Origin: an uncultured Alphaproteobacteria bacterium
GTDB lineage: Bacteria; Pseudomonadota; Alphaproteobacteria; Methylaequorales; Methylaequoraceae
Assembly (NCBI GenBank): GCA_902618535.1
Contig: CACNAV010000009.1
Coordinates: 1 to 59,017, forward strand
Direction of reading: 5' to 3'
Length of the DNA stretch: 59,017 nt
Shown here: in pieces, positions 37,723 through 45,117 of the stretch
How positions within the stretch are numbered: the stretch's first letter is position 1
Layout of the letters: each line of letters starts with the position of its first letter
Program-made: the position numbers and the translations under genes
Notes under the pieces: model-generated
The model's input: only the letters and a program-made list of their open reading frames with translations
Told to the model about the DNA's origin: nothing
Databases searched by the model: none

Positions 37723-39168
37723 TTAATTATTTTTGTATATGTTAGATATGTTTTCAATTCCCCTATTAAGAGATTGACTGAAAACTAAATGAGGATCTTT
37801 ATTAATTTTCAAGGATACTTTATTTTTTTTTGTCATACTAATTTTACAAAGCTTAAGAACTTTGTAGTTTAGTCTTCCGGTCAAATGATGGACTATTCTA
37901 AGCAACTGCCCAAGAACTTTACAACTTTCCAATTCACGCGGTGAAACTTTGTTTGTGTAAGTTGTTACAAAATTATCTTTTATAGAGTTTGAATATCTGA
38001 AATAAAGAATTAAAGATAAAAGATACCTATCTTTTCTTTCTAAATGATTGAATGGATAATATAGAATCTCTTCTAATGCAAAAACACGTCTGTGCTCTGG
38101 ATGAATGTTGGCCCCTATATTCATCAACCAACAAGCTGCTTTGACAATTCTGTCGCACAATTTTATGTTACCATCAAATGATTTTACCCAGTCGAAAATT
38201 TTTTTTACATCTCTGGTCTTTGCTAAATTTGAGATTTTCTTAACCTGCGAAAAAAAGGGATCACTTTCCTTTTCACTTATGTTTTTGTAAAGTATTCCTT
38301 CTCTTATTCCTGTATTTGTAAAATAGATATTTTTTATTTTAAATTTTTTTACAATTTTTTCTAAAATAACAAGGCTGTAAGGAATTATCTGACACCTAGA
38401 CTTAGAAATTTTTTTTAGGAAATTTTCGTTAATTGTACCCTCTTTAAATATTACTTTTCTGATTGAGTGAATAAAATTTTCAGCATTAACTGAGTAGTCT
38501 TGAATTATTTTAATCTCATCATTTTCGATATGCATGTGAACTTTTGCTAATGCCCTAAAGGACCCACCTATTGCATAGAAATTTTTAAAGTTTTTAGATT
38601 CAATTTTTTTTAAATTTCTATCTATAAAATTTGAAACAATGACTCCATCTGGCTGACCTAAACCTTGAAGTACTACATGACCTAAATTTGATGACCCAAG
38701 AAATTCCGATTGGTCTCTTTTTTTTACTTTAACTAACTCTAGGCTTCCTCCACCAAAGTCTCCAACTAATCCATTAACTATATTTCTTGAAAAAAATAAA
38801 CCTTTTGCAGCGAGAAGGCCTTCTTCCTTTTCACTTAAAACTTTTAATCGAATTCCAAATTTTTTTAAAATTAAGTTTACCAATATTTGCTTATTTTTTG
38901 CAGTTCTTACAGCTGCAGATCCAAAAACAATGATATTTTTTTTCTTTATGTTTTTTGAAATCTCAAAAAATCTTTTTAAAACAATTATTAACTCCTCGAT
39001 CATTTCTTTTGAAAAAGATCGATTAGAACATATAATTTTTCCTAAATTCATAACTACCTTTTCGTTGAAAATTGTATTTGCTGAATAACTAACTGAGTCA
39101 AAGATAACTAATCTAACTGAAGATGATCCAATGTCTATAACAGCGAAAGGAGATTTATTTTTTTTCAT
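37723..39168 (-). CDS. ppx: Exopolyphosphatase (Ppx/GppA family)
   Basis: Ppx removes terminal phosphates from polyphosphate; the family also includes pppGpp phosphohydrolases. The actin-like ATPase-fold phosphate loops are FAVIDIGSSSVRLVIFD (8-24) and VGDFGGGSLELVKV near residue 145. A helical HD-like C-terminal domain follows (ACWLMNIGANIHPEHRR), giving 481 residues as in long alphaproteobacterial Ppx. It overlaps ppk by 14 bp, which supports polyphosphate as the substrate. It is the last gene of gap-arsJ-ppk-ppx. Confidence 0.92.
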   Translation of the reverse strand: MKKNKSPFAVIDIGSSSVRLVIFDSVSYSANTIFNEKVVMNLGKIICSNRSFSKEMIEELIIVLKRFFEISKNIKKKNIIVFGSAAVRTAKNKQILVNLILKKFGIRLKVLSEKEEGLLAAKGLFFSRNIVNGLVGDFGGGSLELVKVKKRDQSEFLGSSNLGHVVLQGLGQPDGVIVSNFIDRNLKKIESKNFKNFYAIGGSFRALAKVHMHIENDEIKIIQDYSVNAENFIHSIRKVIFKEGTINENFLKKISKSRCQIIPYSLVILEKIVKKFKIKNIYFTNTGIREGILYKNISEKESDPFFSQVKKISNLAKTRDVKKIFDWVKSFDGNIKLCDRIVKAACWLMNIGANIHPEHRRVFALEEILYYPFNHLERKDRYLLSLILYFRYSNSIKDNFVTTYTNKVSPRELESCKVLGQLLRIVHHLTGRLNYKVLKLCKISMTKKNKVSLKINKDPHLVFSQSLNRGIENISNIYKNN

Positions 39169-41257
39169 TTGCTTGTAAGTGTGAACCTCTACCAGATAAC
39201 GATGGATTATTTATAAAAAAATTATGTGCAGAAAAAACATTTCTTTTTTTAATTTTTTTATATACACCATTATGATCTAAAACCCAACTGTTTGTATTGT
39301 CTTTTAAATAACTAATCATTATCTGTTCTAAAACTTGCTTATGGACAGTATCATTGATAATTGGAATAAAAGTTTCGACTCGCCTATCGAGATTTCTTGT
39401 CATCATATCAGCAGATGAAATAAAAATTTTATTTTGTCTATCTGGCATTTTTTTTCCATTTGCAAAGCAATATATTCGACTGTGTTCTAAAAATCTACCT
39501 ACCAAGCTTTTAACAAAAATATTTTCAGATAAATTTTTAACACCAGGACGTAAACCACATATTCCTCTAACTATAAGAAAAATTTTTACTCCTGCTTGAG
39601 AGGCTTCATAAAGTTTATCGATGATTTCATCATCAATTAATGAATTAACTTTAATCCAAATTTCTGCTGGCAATTTTTTCTTTGAGTTAATTATTTCGTT
39701 ATCAATGAGCTCTATCATAAAGTTTCTAAGTAAAGTTGGCGAATATGAAACCAACTGCATTTTTTGAGGTTTTGTATAACCTGTAATAAAATTAAAAATT
39801 TTTAAGGCATCATTGACCAATTCTTCGTTACAAGAAAAATACGATAGGTCTGTATAAATTTTAGCTGTAATCGGATGATAATTTCCAGTTCCAAAATGAA
39901 CATAAGAGGTTATATCATCATCTTCTTGTCTTGAAATCAAAGAAATTTTTGCATGTGTTTTCCATTTGAGAAAACCATAAACAATGTTTACCCCTGATTT
40001 TTCAAGATCCTTTGCCCACTGTATATTTTTTTCCTCATCAAACCTTGCTTTTAATTCAACTACTGCTGTTACAGACTTCCCATTATTTGATGCTGTCTTT
40101 AATGCCTCGATAATTGGTGATTCAGAACTAGTTCTGTAAAGAGTTTGTTTAATTGAAATAACCTTAGGATCTTTTGATGCCTGTTGTAAAAAGTTAACTA
40201 CAACATCAAAACTTTCGAATGGATGATGTATAAGTATATCCTTTTTTTTAATGGCAGAAAAACATTTTCCTTTAAAATCTAGTATTCTTTGCGGGTATCT
40301 TGATTTAAAAGGTTTGAAGCAAAGGGATAATTTTTTTTCATCAATTAGTTCATTAAGAGAACTAACATCTAAAATTGATTTTAAGCGAAAAATACTTTCA
40401 TCTTTAACCTTTAAAGATTTTCTTAGAAAGTTTAGTAATTTCTTTTCTACTCTACCTTGAACGTATAAACCAACAACCTCACCACGACGTCTTTTTTTTA
40501 ATGCTGTTTCGAATGATAGAAGAAGATCCTCAGCTTCCTCTTCGAAATCTATATCACTATCTCTGATTATTCTGATAAATGTATAATGAGCTAGTTTATA
40601 ATCAGGAAAAATAGATTTTAAATTTTGTAAGATTATATTTTCAGAGCTTACGAAAATATCTTCTTTTTTACTTATTTTAAAAAACCTTTTTAACTTGGGA
40701 GGCAGAATAACTAAGGAATAAGAGGTTTTTCCAGCTTTATTTTTTAATGAGCAAACTAAGCTCAAACTCAGATTTGGTAAGAAAGGAAAAGGATGTGCAG
40801 GATCAATTGCTAGGGGTGTTAGTGTTGAAAAGATTTTTTTCTCAAAGATTGTATAAATTATTTCACGTTTTTTTTTTAAATTTTTTGGGGAATCAATGAT
40901 TCTTATTTTTTCTTTCTCTAACTTCTCCCTCAAATCAGTTAAGATTAATTGTTGTTTTTTTAGAAGTATTTTCATAGATTTAGCAACCTCTTGGTATTGC
41001 TGTCTTGTAGTTCGTCCATCAGAGGTTCGGATAAAAATTTTTTTTTTGAGTTGCCTAAATAAACCAGCAACTCTTACCATATGAAACTCATCTAAATTAT
41101 TTCCCGAAATCGATAAAAATCTTAATCTCTCAAGAATAGGGTTTTTATTATTTTGCGCTTCTTTTAGAACTCTTTCATTAAAATTTAACCAGGATAATTC
41201 TCTGTTAATAAATCTTTGGGGACTTTTTTTAATATTATTTTTATTTTTCCTTACCAT
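39155..41257 (-). CDS. ppk: Polyphosphate kinase Ppk1
   Basis: Ppk1 reversibly makes polyphosphate from ATP. The N-terminal domain opens with FINRELSWLNFNERVLKEA, the middle carries SIKQTLYRT and AVVELKARFDEEKNIQWAK, and the catalytic histidine lies in WKTHAKISLI with HFGTGNYH after it. The C-terminal domain holds SSADMMTRNLDRRVE. At 700 residues it is complete. It begins 3 bp after arsJ and overlaps ppx by 14 bp, so polyphosphate synthesis and breakdown are co-transcribed with arsenate defence genes. Confidence 0.96.
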   Translation of the reverse strand: MVRKNKNNIKKSPQRFINRELSWLNFNERVLKEAQNNKNPILERLRFLSISGNNLDEFHMVRVAGLFRQLKKKIFIRTSDGRTTRQQYQEVAKSMKILLKKQQLILTDLREKLEKEKIRIIDSPKNLKKKREIIYTIFEKKIFSTLTPLAIDPAHPFPFLPNLSLSLVCSLKNKAGKTSYSLVILPPKLKRFFKISKKEDIFVSSENIILQNLKSIFPDYKLAHYTFIRIIRDSDIDFEEEAEDLLLSFETALKKRRRGEVVGLYVQGRVEKKLLNFLRKSLKVKDESIFRLKSILDVSSLNELIDEKKLSLCFKPFKSRYPQRILDFKGKCFSAIKKKDILIHHPFESFDVVVNFLQQASKDPKVISIKQTLYRTSSESPIIEALKTASNNGKSVTAVVELKARFDEEKNIQWAKDLEKSGVNIVYGFLKWKTHAKISLISRQEDDDITSYVHFGTGNYHPITAKIYTDLSYFSCNEELVNDALKIFNFITGYTKPQKMQLVSYSPTLLRNFMIELIDNEIINSKKKLPAEIWIKVNSLIDDEIIDKLYEASQAGVKIFLIVRGICGLRPGVKNLSENIFVKSLVGRFLEHSRIYCFANGKKMPDRQNKIFISSADMMTRNLDRRVETFIPIINDTVHKQVLEQIMISYLKDNTNSWVLDHNGVYKKIKKRNVFSAHNFFINNPSLSGRGSHLQANEKK

Positions 41258-41260
41258 TCT

Positions 41261-42520
41261 TTAAAAAGCCTCTTTGTTAATACTCAATTTATTTGTAAAA
41301 AAGACATTAATCATTATCATTATTGTTGAAGTTGCTAAGCAAACAATTATGCCTCCAAATTGATATGAAATTCCAGAAAATAGTGTTCCAAAGAATCTTC
41401 CAAATGCGTTTGCCATATAATAAAAACCTACATCTAAGGCAACCCTTTCTTTTTTCGTGAATTTTAAAATTAAATATGAATGTAAAGACGAATTTACGGC
41501 AAAGATAAATCCAAAAGTAATCAACAGAATAATAGTAATTATTAATTGTATTTGTTCGGATTTGCTGACTAAGTAAATTAAAAAAGTGAATATTAACAAT
41601 GTTATAAATAAAAACTTACACCATTTTTTTGATTCATTTACTAATGATTGTTCAGATTTTATTTTTAAATTTATTATAGATGGTCCCATAGCTTGAACAA
41701 TACCGTAGAAGATAACCCAAATAGCCATTAGGCTACCAACTATAAAAAATGGTGTTGAATTAGTTTGCTGTTCAGAAACTGAAAAAAAACTATAAAAATA
41801 AACAGGAACACCAACTACAAACCAAACATCCCTAGAGCCAAAAAGGAAAACTCTTGCTAAAGATAAATAATTTATATTTCTTGATTTTGATCTAATATCA
41901 GAAAGCCTTACCTTTTTGTTACCGCTTGGTAGTTCAGAGGAGATAGAAATCATAACTATTGTTAATATTCCAACTAATAAAAGAATCATCAGAGTTAAAG
42001 AAGGTTCAAAACCAATAGTTGAAAGTAATAAGCCTCCAACAAGAAAACCTAACCCCTTTAAGGCATTCTTTGAGCCAGTAAGAAATGAAACTAATTTAAA
42101 TAAGTTTCCCTTTTTTTTTGATGAAATAAACTTTACAACTGATTTTGACGACATTTTTGTGAGATCTTTTGCAATTCCACTAAAGCCCTGTACGATCATA
42201 ACATAGATAATTGACAGCTCTAAAGCCCAACTTTTATCAAGCATTAAAAGTAGCGTTAAAGAGACTATTTGAATTGACAAACCAGAAAACAACGTACTCT
42301 TTAGACCAAATCGTGAAGCTAACCAACCTCCGAAGTAATTCGTAATAATTCCTGCTAACTCATAAACAAGAAATAGGTAAGCTAGTTCAATGGGTGTAAA
42401 CCCCATAGAGTGAAAATGTAATAAAACTATCATTCTCAGAGCACCATCGGTGAGCATGAAAGACCAATATGAAAGTGTTATTAAAAAGAAAGTTTTCTGT
42501 TTTTGATAAATATTTTTCAC
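41261..42520 (-). CDS. arsJ: ArsJ-type MFS transporter (organoarsenical efflux)
   Basis: This MFS permease has about 12 membrane segments and 419 residues. It closely resembles ArsJ: SYWSFMLTDGALRMIVLLHFHSMG at the N-terminus, FGGWLASRFGLKSTLFSGL, SGIAKDLTKMSSKSVVKF, LTGSKNALKGLGFLVGG and FLFGSRDVWFVVGVPVY. Known ArsJ exports 1-arseno-3-phosphoglycerate made by a partner GAPDH, giving arsenate resistance. The partner gap lies directly upstream: the GTG start overlaps the gap stop by 4 bp (GTGA). The assignment is by recognised motifs plus this pairing. Confidence 0.88.
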   Translation of the reverse strand: MKNIYQKQKTFFLITLSYWSFMLTDGALRMIVLLHFHSMGFTPIELAYLFLVYELAGIITNYFGGWLASRFGLKSTLFSGLSIQIVSLTLLLMLDKSWALELSIIYVMIVQGFSGIAKDLTKMSSKSVVKFISSKKKGNLFKLVSFLTGSKNALKGLGFLVGGLLLSTIGFEPSLTLMILLLVGILTIVMISISSELPSGNKKVRLSDIRSKSRNINYLSLARVFLFGSRDVWFVVGVPVYFYSFFSVSEQQTNSTPFFIVGSLMAIWVIFYGIVQAMGPSIINLKIKSEQSLVNESKKWCKFLFITLLIFTFLIYLVSKSEQIQLIITIILLITFGFIFAVNSSLHSYLILKFTKKERVALDVGFYYMANAFGRFFGTLFSGISYQFGGIIVCLATSTIMIMINVFFTNKLSINKEAF

Positions 42521-43515
42521 AAAAATGACCCTACCATCTGGGATACATCTATTAGTCGCTCAGCATAACCAATTTCATTATCATACCACGCATAAATTTT
42601 TACCTGTGTTTCGTTAATAACCATTGTACAATCAGCATCAATTATTGCTGACCTTTTATCACTTAGGTAATCAGTAGAAACGAGTGGCTTTTCCTCATAA
42701 CCTAATATTCCTCTAAGTTCTTGTTCAGAAGCTTTTTTAAGAAGATTATTTATTTCTTTCTTGTTTGTTTTCCGAGAAACTTCAAATACACAATCAGTTA
42801 AGGATGAATTTAAAAGAGGTACTCGTACGGCTTGACCATTTAATTTTCCTAGTAATTCAGGATAAATTAGAGTAATTGCTTTAGCGCTTCCTGTGGTTGT
42901 TGGAATTAGAGAATTCAGTGCAGATCTTGCTCTTCGAAATTCTTTATTTGCCTTATCAACTATTGTTTGGGTATTTGTTGGGTTGTGAATTGTTGTAATT
43001 GACCCGTGTTTTATACCTATATTCTCATGAATTACTTTAACAATCGGTGCAAGACAGTTAGTAGTACAGCTTGCAGCAGTAACTATATCGTATTTTTTGG
43101 AATCGTAGATATCTTGATTAACCCCGTAAACAATGTTAGCTATATTTTCATCTTCAATGGGAGCAGAAACGACAACTTTTTTAACACCCATGTTAAAGTA
43201 ATTCAAAAGTTTAGATCTTGATTTATAATAACCAGTACAATCAATAATAATATCAACATCTTCCAACTCAATATTTTCAATAGTAGAGCTTGTTTGAAAG
43301 ATTATTTTTTTATCATTTATAGTGATAGATTTCTCATCATTACTAAAATCAGCATCCCATTTTCCATGAACTGAGTCATATTCAAGAAGATGACGATGTA
43401 AATCAATCGTTCCCGAAGAATCATTTATCCAGGAAACTTTAGCCTCTCTCTCAATAAGTGCTTTAAGTGCAAACTTTCCAATCCTTCCAATTCCGTTGAT
43501 TCCGTATGTAACCAT
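42517..43515 (-). CDS. gap: Glyceraldehyde-3-phosphate dehydrogenase, ArsJ-associated type
   Basis: The NAD-binding GINGIGRIG is at 5-13, catalytic Cys150 is in AASCTTNCLAP and His177 in TTIHNPTNTQT, and the C-terminus has AWYDNEIGYAERL. The TNTQTIVD stretch and KPLVSTDYLSD resemble the GAPDHs that accompany ArsJ. These can use arsenate in place of phosphate and so form 1-arseno-3-phosphoglycerate for export. The length is 332 residues. It starts the gap-arsJ-ppk-ppx operon, 10 bp after a Pho-box-like array. It may not be the glycolytic GAPDH of the cell. Confidence 0.93.
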   Translation of the reverse strand: MVTYGINGIGRIGKFALKALIEREAKVSWINDSSGTIDLHRHLLEYDSVHGKWDADFSNDEKSITINDKKIIFQTSSTIENIELEDVDIIIDCTGYYKSRSKLLNYFNMGVKKVVVSAPIEDENIANIVYGVNQDIYDSKKYDIVTAASCTTNCLAPIVKVIHENIGIKHGSITTIHNPTNTQTIVDKANKEFRRARSALNSLIPTTTGSAKAITLIYPELLGKLNGQAVRVPLLNSSLTDCVFEVSRKTNKKEINNLLKKASEQELRGILGYEEKPLVSTDYLSDKRSAIIDADCTMVINETQVKIYAWYDNEIGYAERLIDVSQMVGSFL

Positions 43516-43525
43516 TTGATATCGT

Positions 43526-43554
43526 TACTTTGAGATTGTTACAGTTTTATGACT
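43526..43554 (-). promoter_or_regulatory. Pho-box-like array directly upstream of gap
   Basis: On the minus strand AGTCATA (43554-43548) and TGTAACA (43543-43537) are 11 bp apart; a weaker third word CAAAGTA (43532-43526) continues the spacing. The 18-base block covering the first two words is almost identical to that at pstS. It ends 10 bp before the gap ATG, so the transcript may have little or no leader. Confidence 0.7.
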
Positions 43555-43600
43555 GTTTTAACGGTGTTTTACAAACGTCCTATCAAATTAATAGTTAAGT

Positions 43601-43636
43601 CCACCATGTCCTAATTATACTTTTAGGTCATGATGG
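43601..43636. repeat. Imperfect 14-bp inverted repeat between gap and the lysine-rich gene
   Basis: Arms 43601-43614 (CCACCATGTCCTAA) and 43623-43636 pair at 12 of 14 positions around an 8-base loop. It lies 9 bp beyond the stop of the lysine-rich gene and could terminate that transcript before the gap promoter, but no T-run follows on the minus strand, so an operator or other structure is also possible. Confidence 0.45.
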
Positions 43637-43645
43637 ATTTAAACA

Positions 43646-44302
43646 CTATTGTTGACTAGGTTCCTCTTTTTTAGTTGCACTAGTAGGAGATGTGATATCA
43701 GTTTTTATATTTATATTTTGAGCGGAAACTTTATCAAGAGAACCATTTGGCTTTGTAGCTTTTAATTTGTTTGATTTCGATGGTTTCTTGGGTTTCATCA
43801 AACTGATTTTTTTATTCAACTTTTTATTGTTATTTTTTAGTTTGCTTATCGTCTTTTTTGGTTTTTTTAGTTTGCTCACTAATTTTTTATTTATATTTTT
43901 GAGCTTACTAATTGTCTTTTTTGGTTTTTTTAGTTTGCTCGCTAATTTTTTATTTGTATTTTTGAGCTTACTAATTGTTTTTTTTGGTTTTTTTAATTTA
44001 CCCTCTAATTTTTTTTTTGACTTTTTTAATATATCAAGTTTTTTAAGAGGTTTGTTTAACTTTATAACTTTAGCTTTTAAGTTTGCATTCTTTTTTTTTA
44101 AACTTTTAATAGCTTTTTGTGCATCAGATTTCTTTTTGGCGCTTTCAATTGCTAAGCAACTTAGACCTACAAATTTTGGCAATTTCTTAGATCTTTTTAA
44201 CTTTTTTGGATCTAGACCAGTTAATTTAGCAAATCTTTTATTTGATATTTTGTTTTTTTTTTCCCAGCGTTGAAGCTGTTTAGGTTTTGTTAATAATTTC
44301 AT
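43646..44302 (-). CDS. Helix-turn-helix-like protein with lysine-rich tandem repeats
   Basis: Residues 9-60 (LQRWEKKNKISNKRFAKLTG onward, ending CLAIESAKK) resemble the small helix-turn-helix protein encoded at 44896-45099, which ends CEAIDLKKK. From about 60 the protein is extremely lysine-rich and predicted coiled coil. Three consecutive 21-residue units (98-118, 119-139, 140-160), each containing KLKKPKKTISKLKN, are followed by a Ser/Thr/Pro tail. The basic repeats recall histone-H1-like nucleic-acid binders; this is inference. It has its own promoter overlapped by a dyad (44345-44361). No family recognised. 218 residues. Confidence 0.7.
   Translation of the reverse strand: MKLLTKPKQLQRWEKKNKISNKRFAKLTGLDPKKLKRSKKLPKFVGLSCLAIESAKKKSDAQKAIKSLKKKNANLKAKVIKLNKPLKKLDILKKSKKKLEGKLKKPKKTISKLKNTNKKLASKLKKPKKTISKLKNINKKLVSKLKKPKKTISKLKNNNKKLNKKISLMKPKKPSKSNKLKATKPNGSLDKVSAQNINIKTDITSPTSATKKEEPSQQ
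43823..44011 (-). repeat. Three 63-bp in-frame tandem repeats
   Basis: Three adjacent 63-bp units encode residues 98-160 of the lysine-rich protein. The units differ at only a few bases, so the expansion looks recent or is being homogenised. A partial fourth unit follows. Confidence 0.8.
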
Positions 44303-44340
44303 TAATTTCCTCTCTTTAAATAGTTAAATTATCAGTGATT

Positions 44341-44368
44341 ATTGTACGCACTTATTGCGTAATGTCAA
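44341..44368 (-). promoter_or_regulatory. Promoter with embedded dyad for the lysine-rich HTH gene
   Basis: Minus-strand TTGACA (44368-44363), a 16-bp spacer and TACAAT (44346-44341) form a near-consensus sigma-70 promoter. A perfect dyad, TACGCA-N5-TGCGTA (44345-44361), fills the spacer and touches both elements, as a repressor operator would. The start codon is 39 bp beyond the -10 element. Confidence 0.7.
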
Positions 44369-44379
44369 TATGTTATTAC

Positions 44380-44679
44380 TCAGAAATTCTTAATTATATT
44401 ATTAATTTCAATTCGATTGAATAATTTGTCATTGGAGGTTTTCTTGAGGTAATCAAGCTGACTATGGGTTAAGCAAATAGTAATCTTTTTTTCTAGAGTT
44501 ATCCCATTATTTTCAAAATTACTAGAAGCTTTTAACTTTCCATTAATAATTCTCGAAGTGTACGTACAGACTACTTCTGAATTGTGTCTAAAAGAATTAT
44601 CTGCTTCAATATCTTTAATAAAACCCTCAGAATCATAGAGTGGTCCAATAAAGGTTATGAAAACTAACACCCAATTCAT
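44380..44679 (-). CDS. Hypothetical protein, 99 residues
   Basis: A short hydrophobic N-terminus (MNWVLVFITFIGPLYDS) could be a signal sequence. The remainder is polar, with two cysteines (in EVVCTYTSR and ITICLTHSQ) that could pair. I do not recognise the family. It lies between the two helix-turn-helix genes and is preceded, on its own strand, by a promoter-like element carrying the same dyad as the lysine-rich gene, about 130 bp upstream. That shared control supports it as a real gene. Confidence 0.55.
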   Translation of the reverse strand: MNWVLVFITFIGPLYDSEGFIKDIEADNSFRHNSEVVCTYTSRIINGKLKASSNFENNGITLEKKITICLTHSQLDYLKKTSNDKLFNRIEINNIIKNF

Positions 44680-44771
44680 TTATTAACTTTTTTTTTGTCC
44701 TGAGTTTTTTTTTTGTTTAATACAAATTGCCAATATACTAAATGTCCAAGCATATAAATCCTTTCAAAGTT

Positions 44772-44780
44772 TTATCCACA
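44772..44780 (+). other. Perfect DnaA-box word TTATCCACA
   Basis: An exact 9-bp DnaA box lies alone in the divergent gap and overlaps the third dyad by two bases. Single copies occur by chance in AT-rich DNA, so a regulatory role is only possible. Confidence 0.25.
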
Positions 44781-44795
44781 CGCAATATTTGCGCA
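44779..44795. promoter_or_regulatory. Third, variant dyad CACGCA-N5-TGCGCA
   Basis: It matches the TACGCA-N5-TGCGTA dyad at 10 of 12 arm positions. Its centre is 31 bp (about three helical turns) from the dyad at 44810-44826, which suggests paired operators between the two divergent transcripts. Confidence 0.5.
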
Positions 44796-44805
44796 CTATA
44801 ATTAA

Positions 44806-44834
44806 TAAATACGCACCGATTGCGTATTTGTCAA
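44806..44834 (-). promoter_or_regulatory. Second dyad-bearing promoter-like element
   Basis: On the minus strand ATATTGACA is repeated as at 44363-44371: TTGACA (44834-44829), a 17-bp spacer holding the perfect dyad TACGCA-N5-TGCGTA (44810-44826), then a weaker TATTTA (44811-44806). It would drive the 99-residue gene with a leader of about 120 nt. The divergent HTH gene could also be affected by the operator. Confidence 0.6.
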
Positions 44835-44895
44835 TATTATTTTTTATATTTGTTTGTTTTTATTATTTATCTATACTTAAAAACTGGTCGAATTC

Positions 44896-45099
44896 ATGAA
44901 TAACGAGCAATTCAAAAAATGGAGAAAAAAGCACAATTTGTCTCAATCAGAGGCTGCTATTACCCTTGGTTTAAAAAGGAGGATGATTCAGTATTATGAA
45001 AAAGGAAAAAAGGGGGAGAAAGATGTGAAAATTCCAAAATATATCAAATTAGCTTGTGAAGCCATTGATCTTAAGAAAAAATTAAAAAAAATGATTTAG
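44896..45099 (+). CDS. Small XRE-like helix-turn-helix protein
   Basis: This 67-residue protein has an XRE-type helix-turn-helix (FKKWRKKHNLSQSEAAITLGL, then KRRMIQYYEKGKK) and a basic tail. It resembles the N-terminal part of the lysine-rich protein at 43646-44302, so the two may be paralogues recognising related sites. A TATACT -10-like hexamer lies at 44872-44877. It is followed after 18 bp by the Fae-like gene on the same strand, so they probably form a two-gene operon. Confidence 0.75.
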   Translation: MNNEQFKKWRKKHNLSQSEAAITLGLKRRMIQYYEKGKKGEKDVKIPKYIKLACEAIDLKKKLKKMI

Positions 45100-45117
45100 T
45101 TAAAAGGAGTAAAATAA

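Noticed and set aside
43767-44273. Long hydrophobic reading frame antisense to the lysine-rich repeat gene
   Set aside because: It mirrors the Lys-rich codons (AAA/AAG read as TTT/CTT) and is a by-product of the repeat; the minus-strand frame has its own promoter and an HTH-like head.
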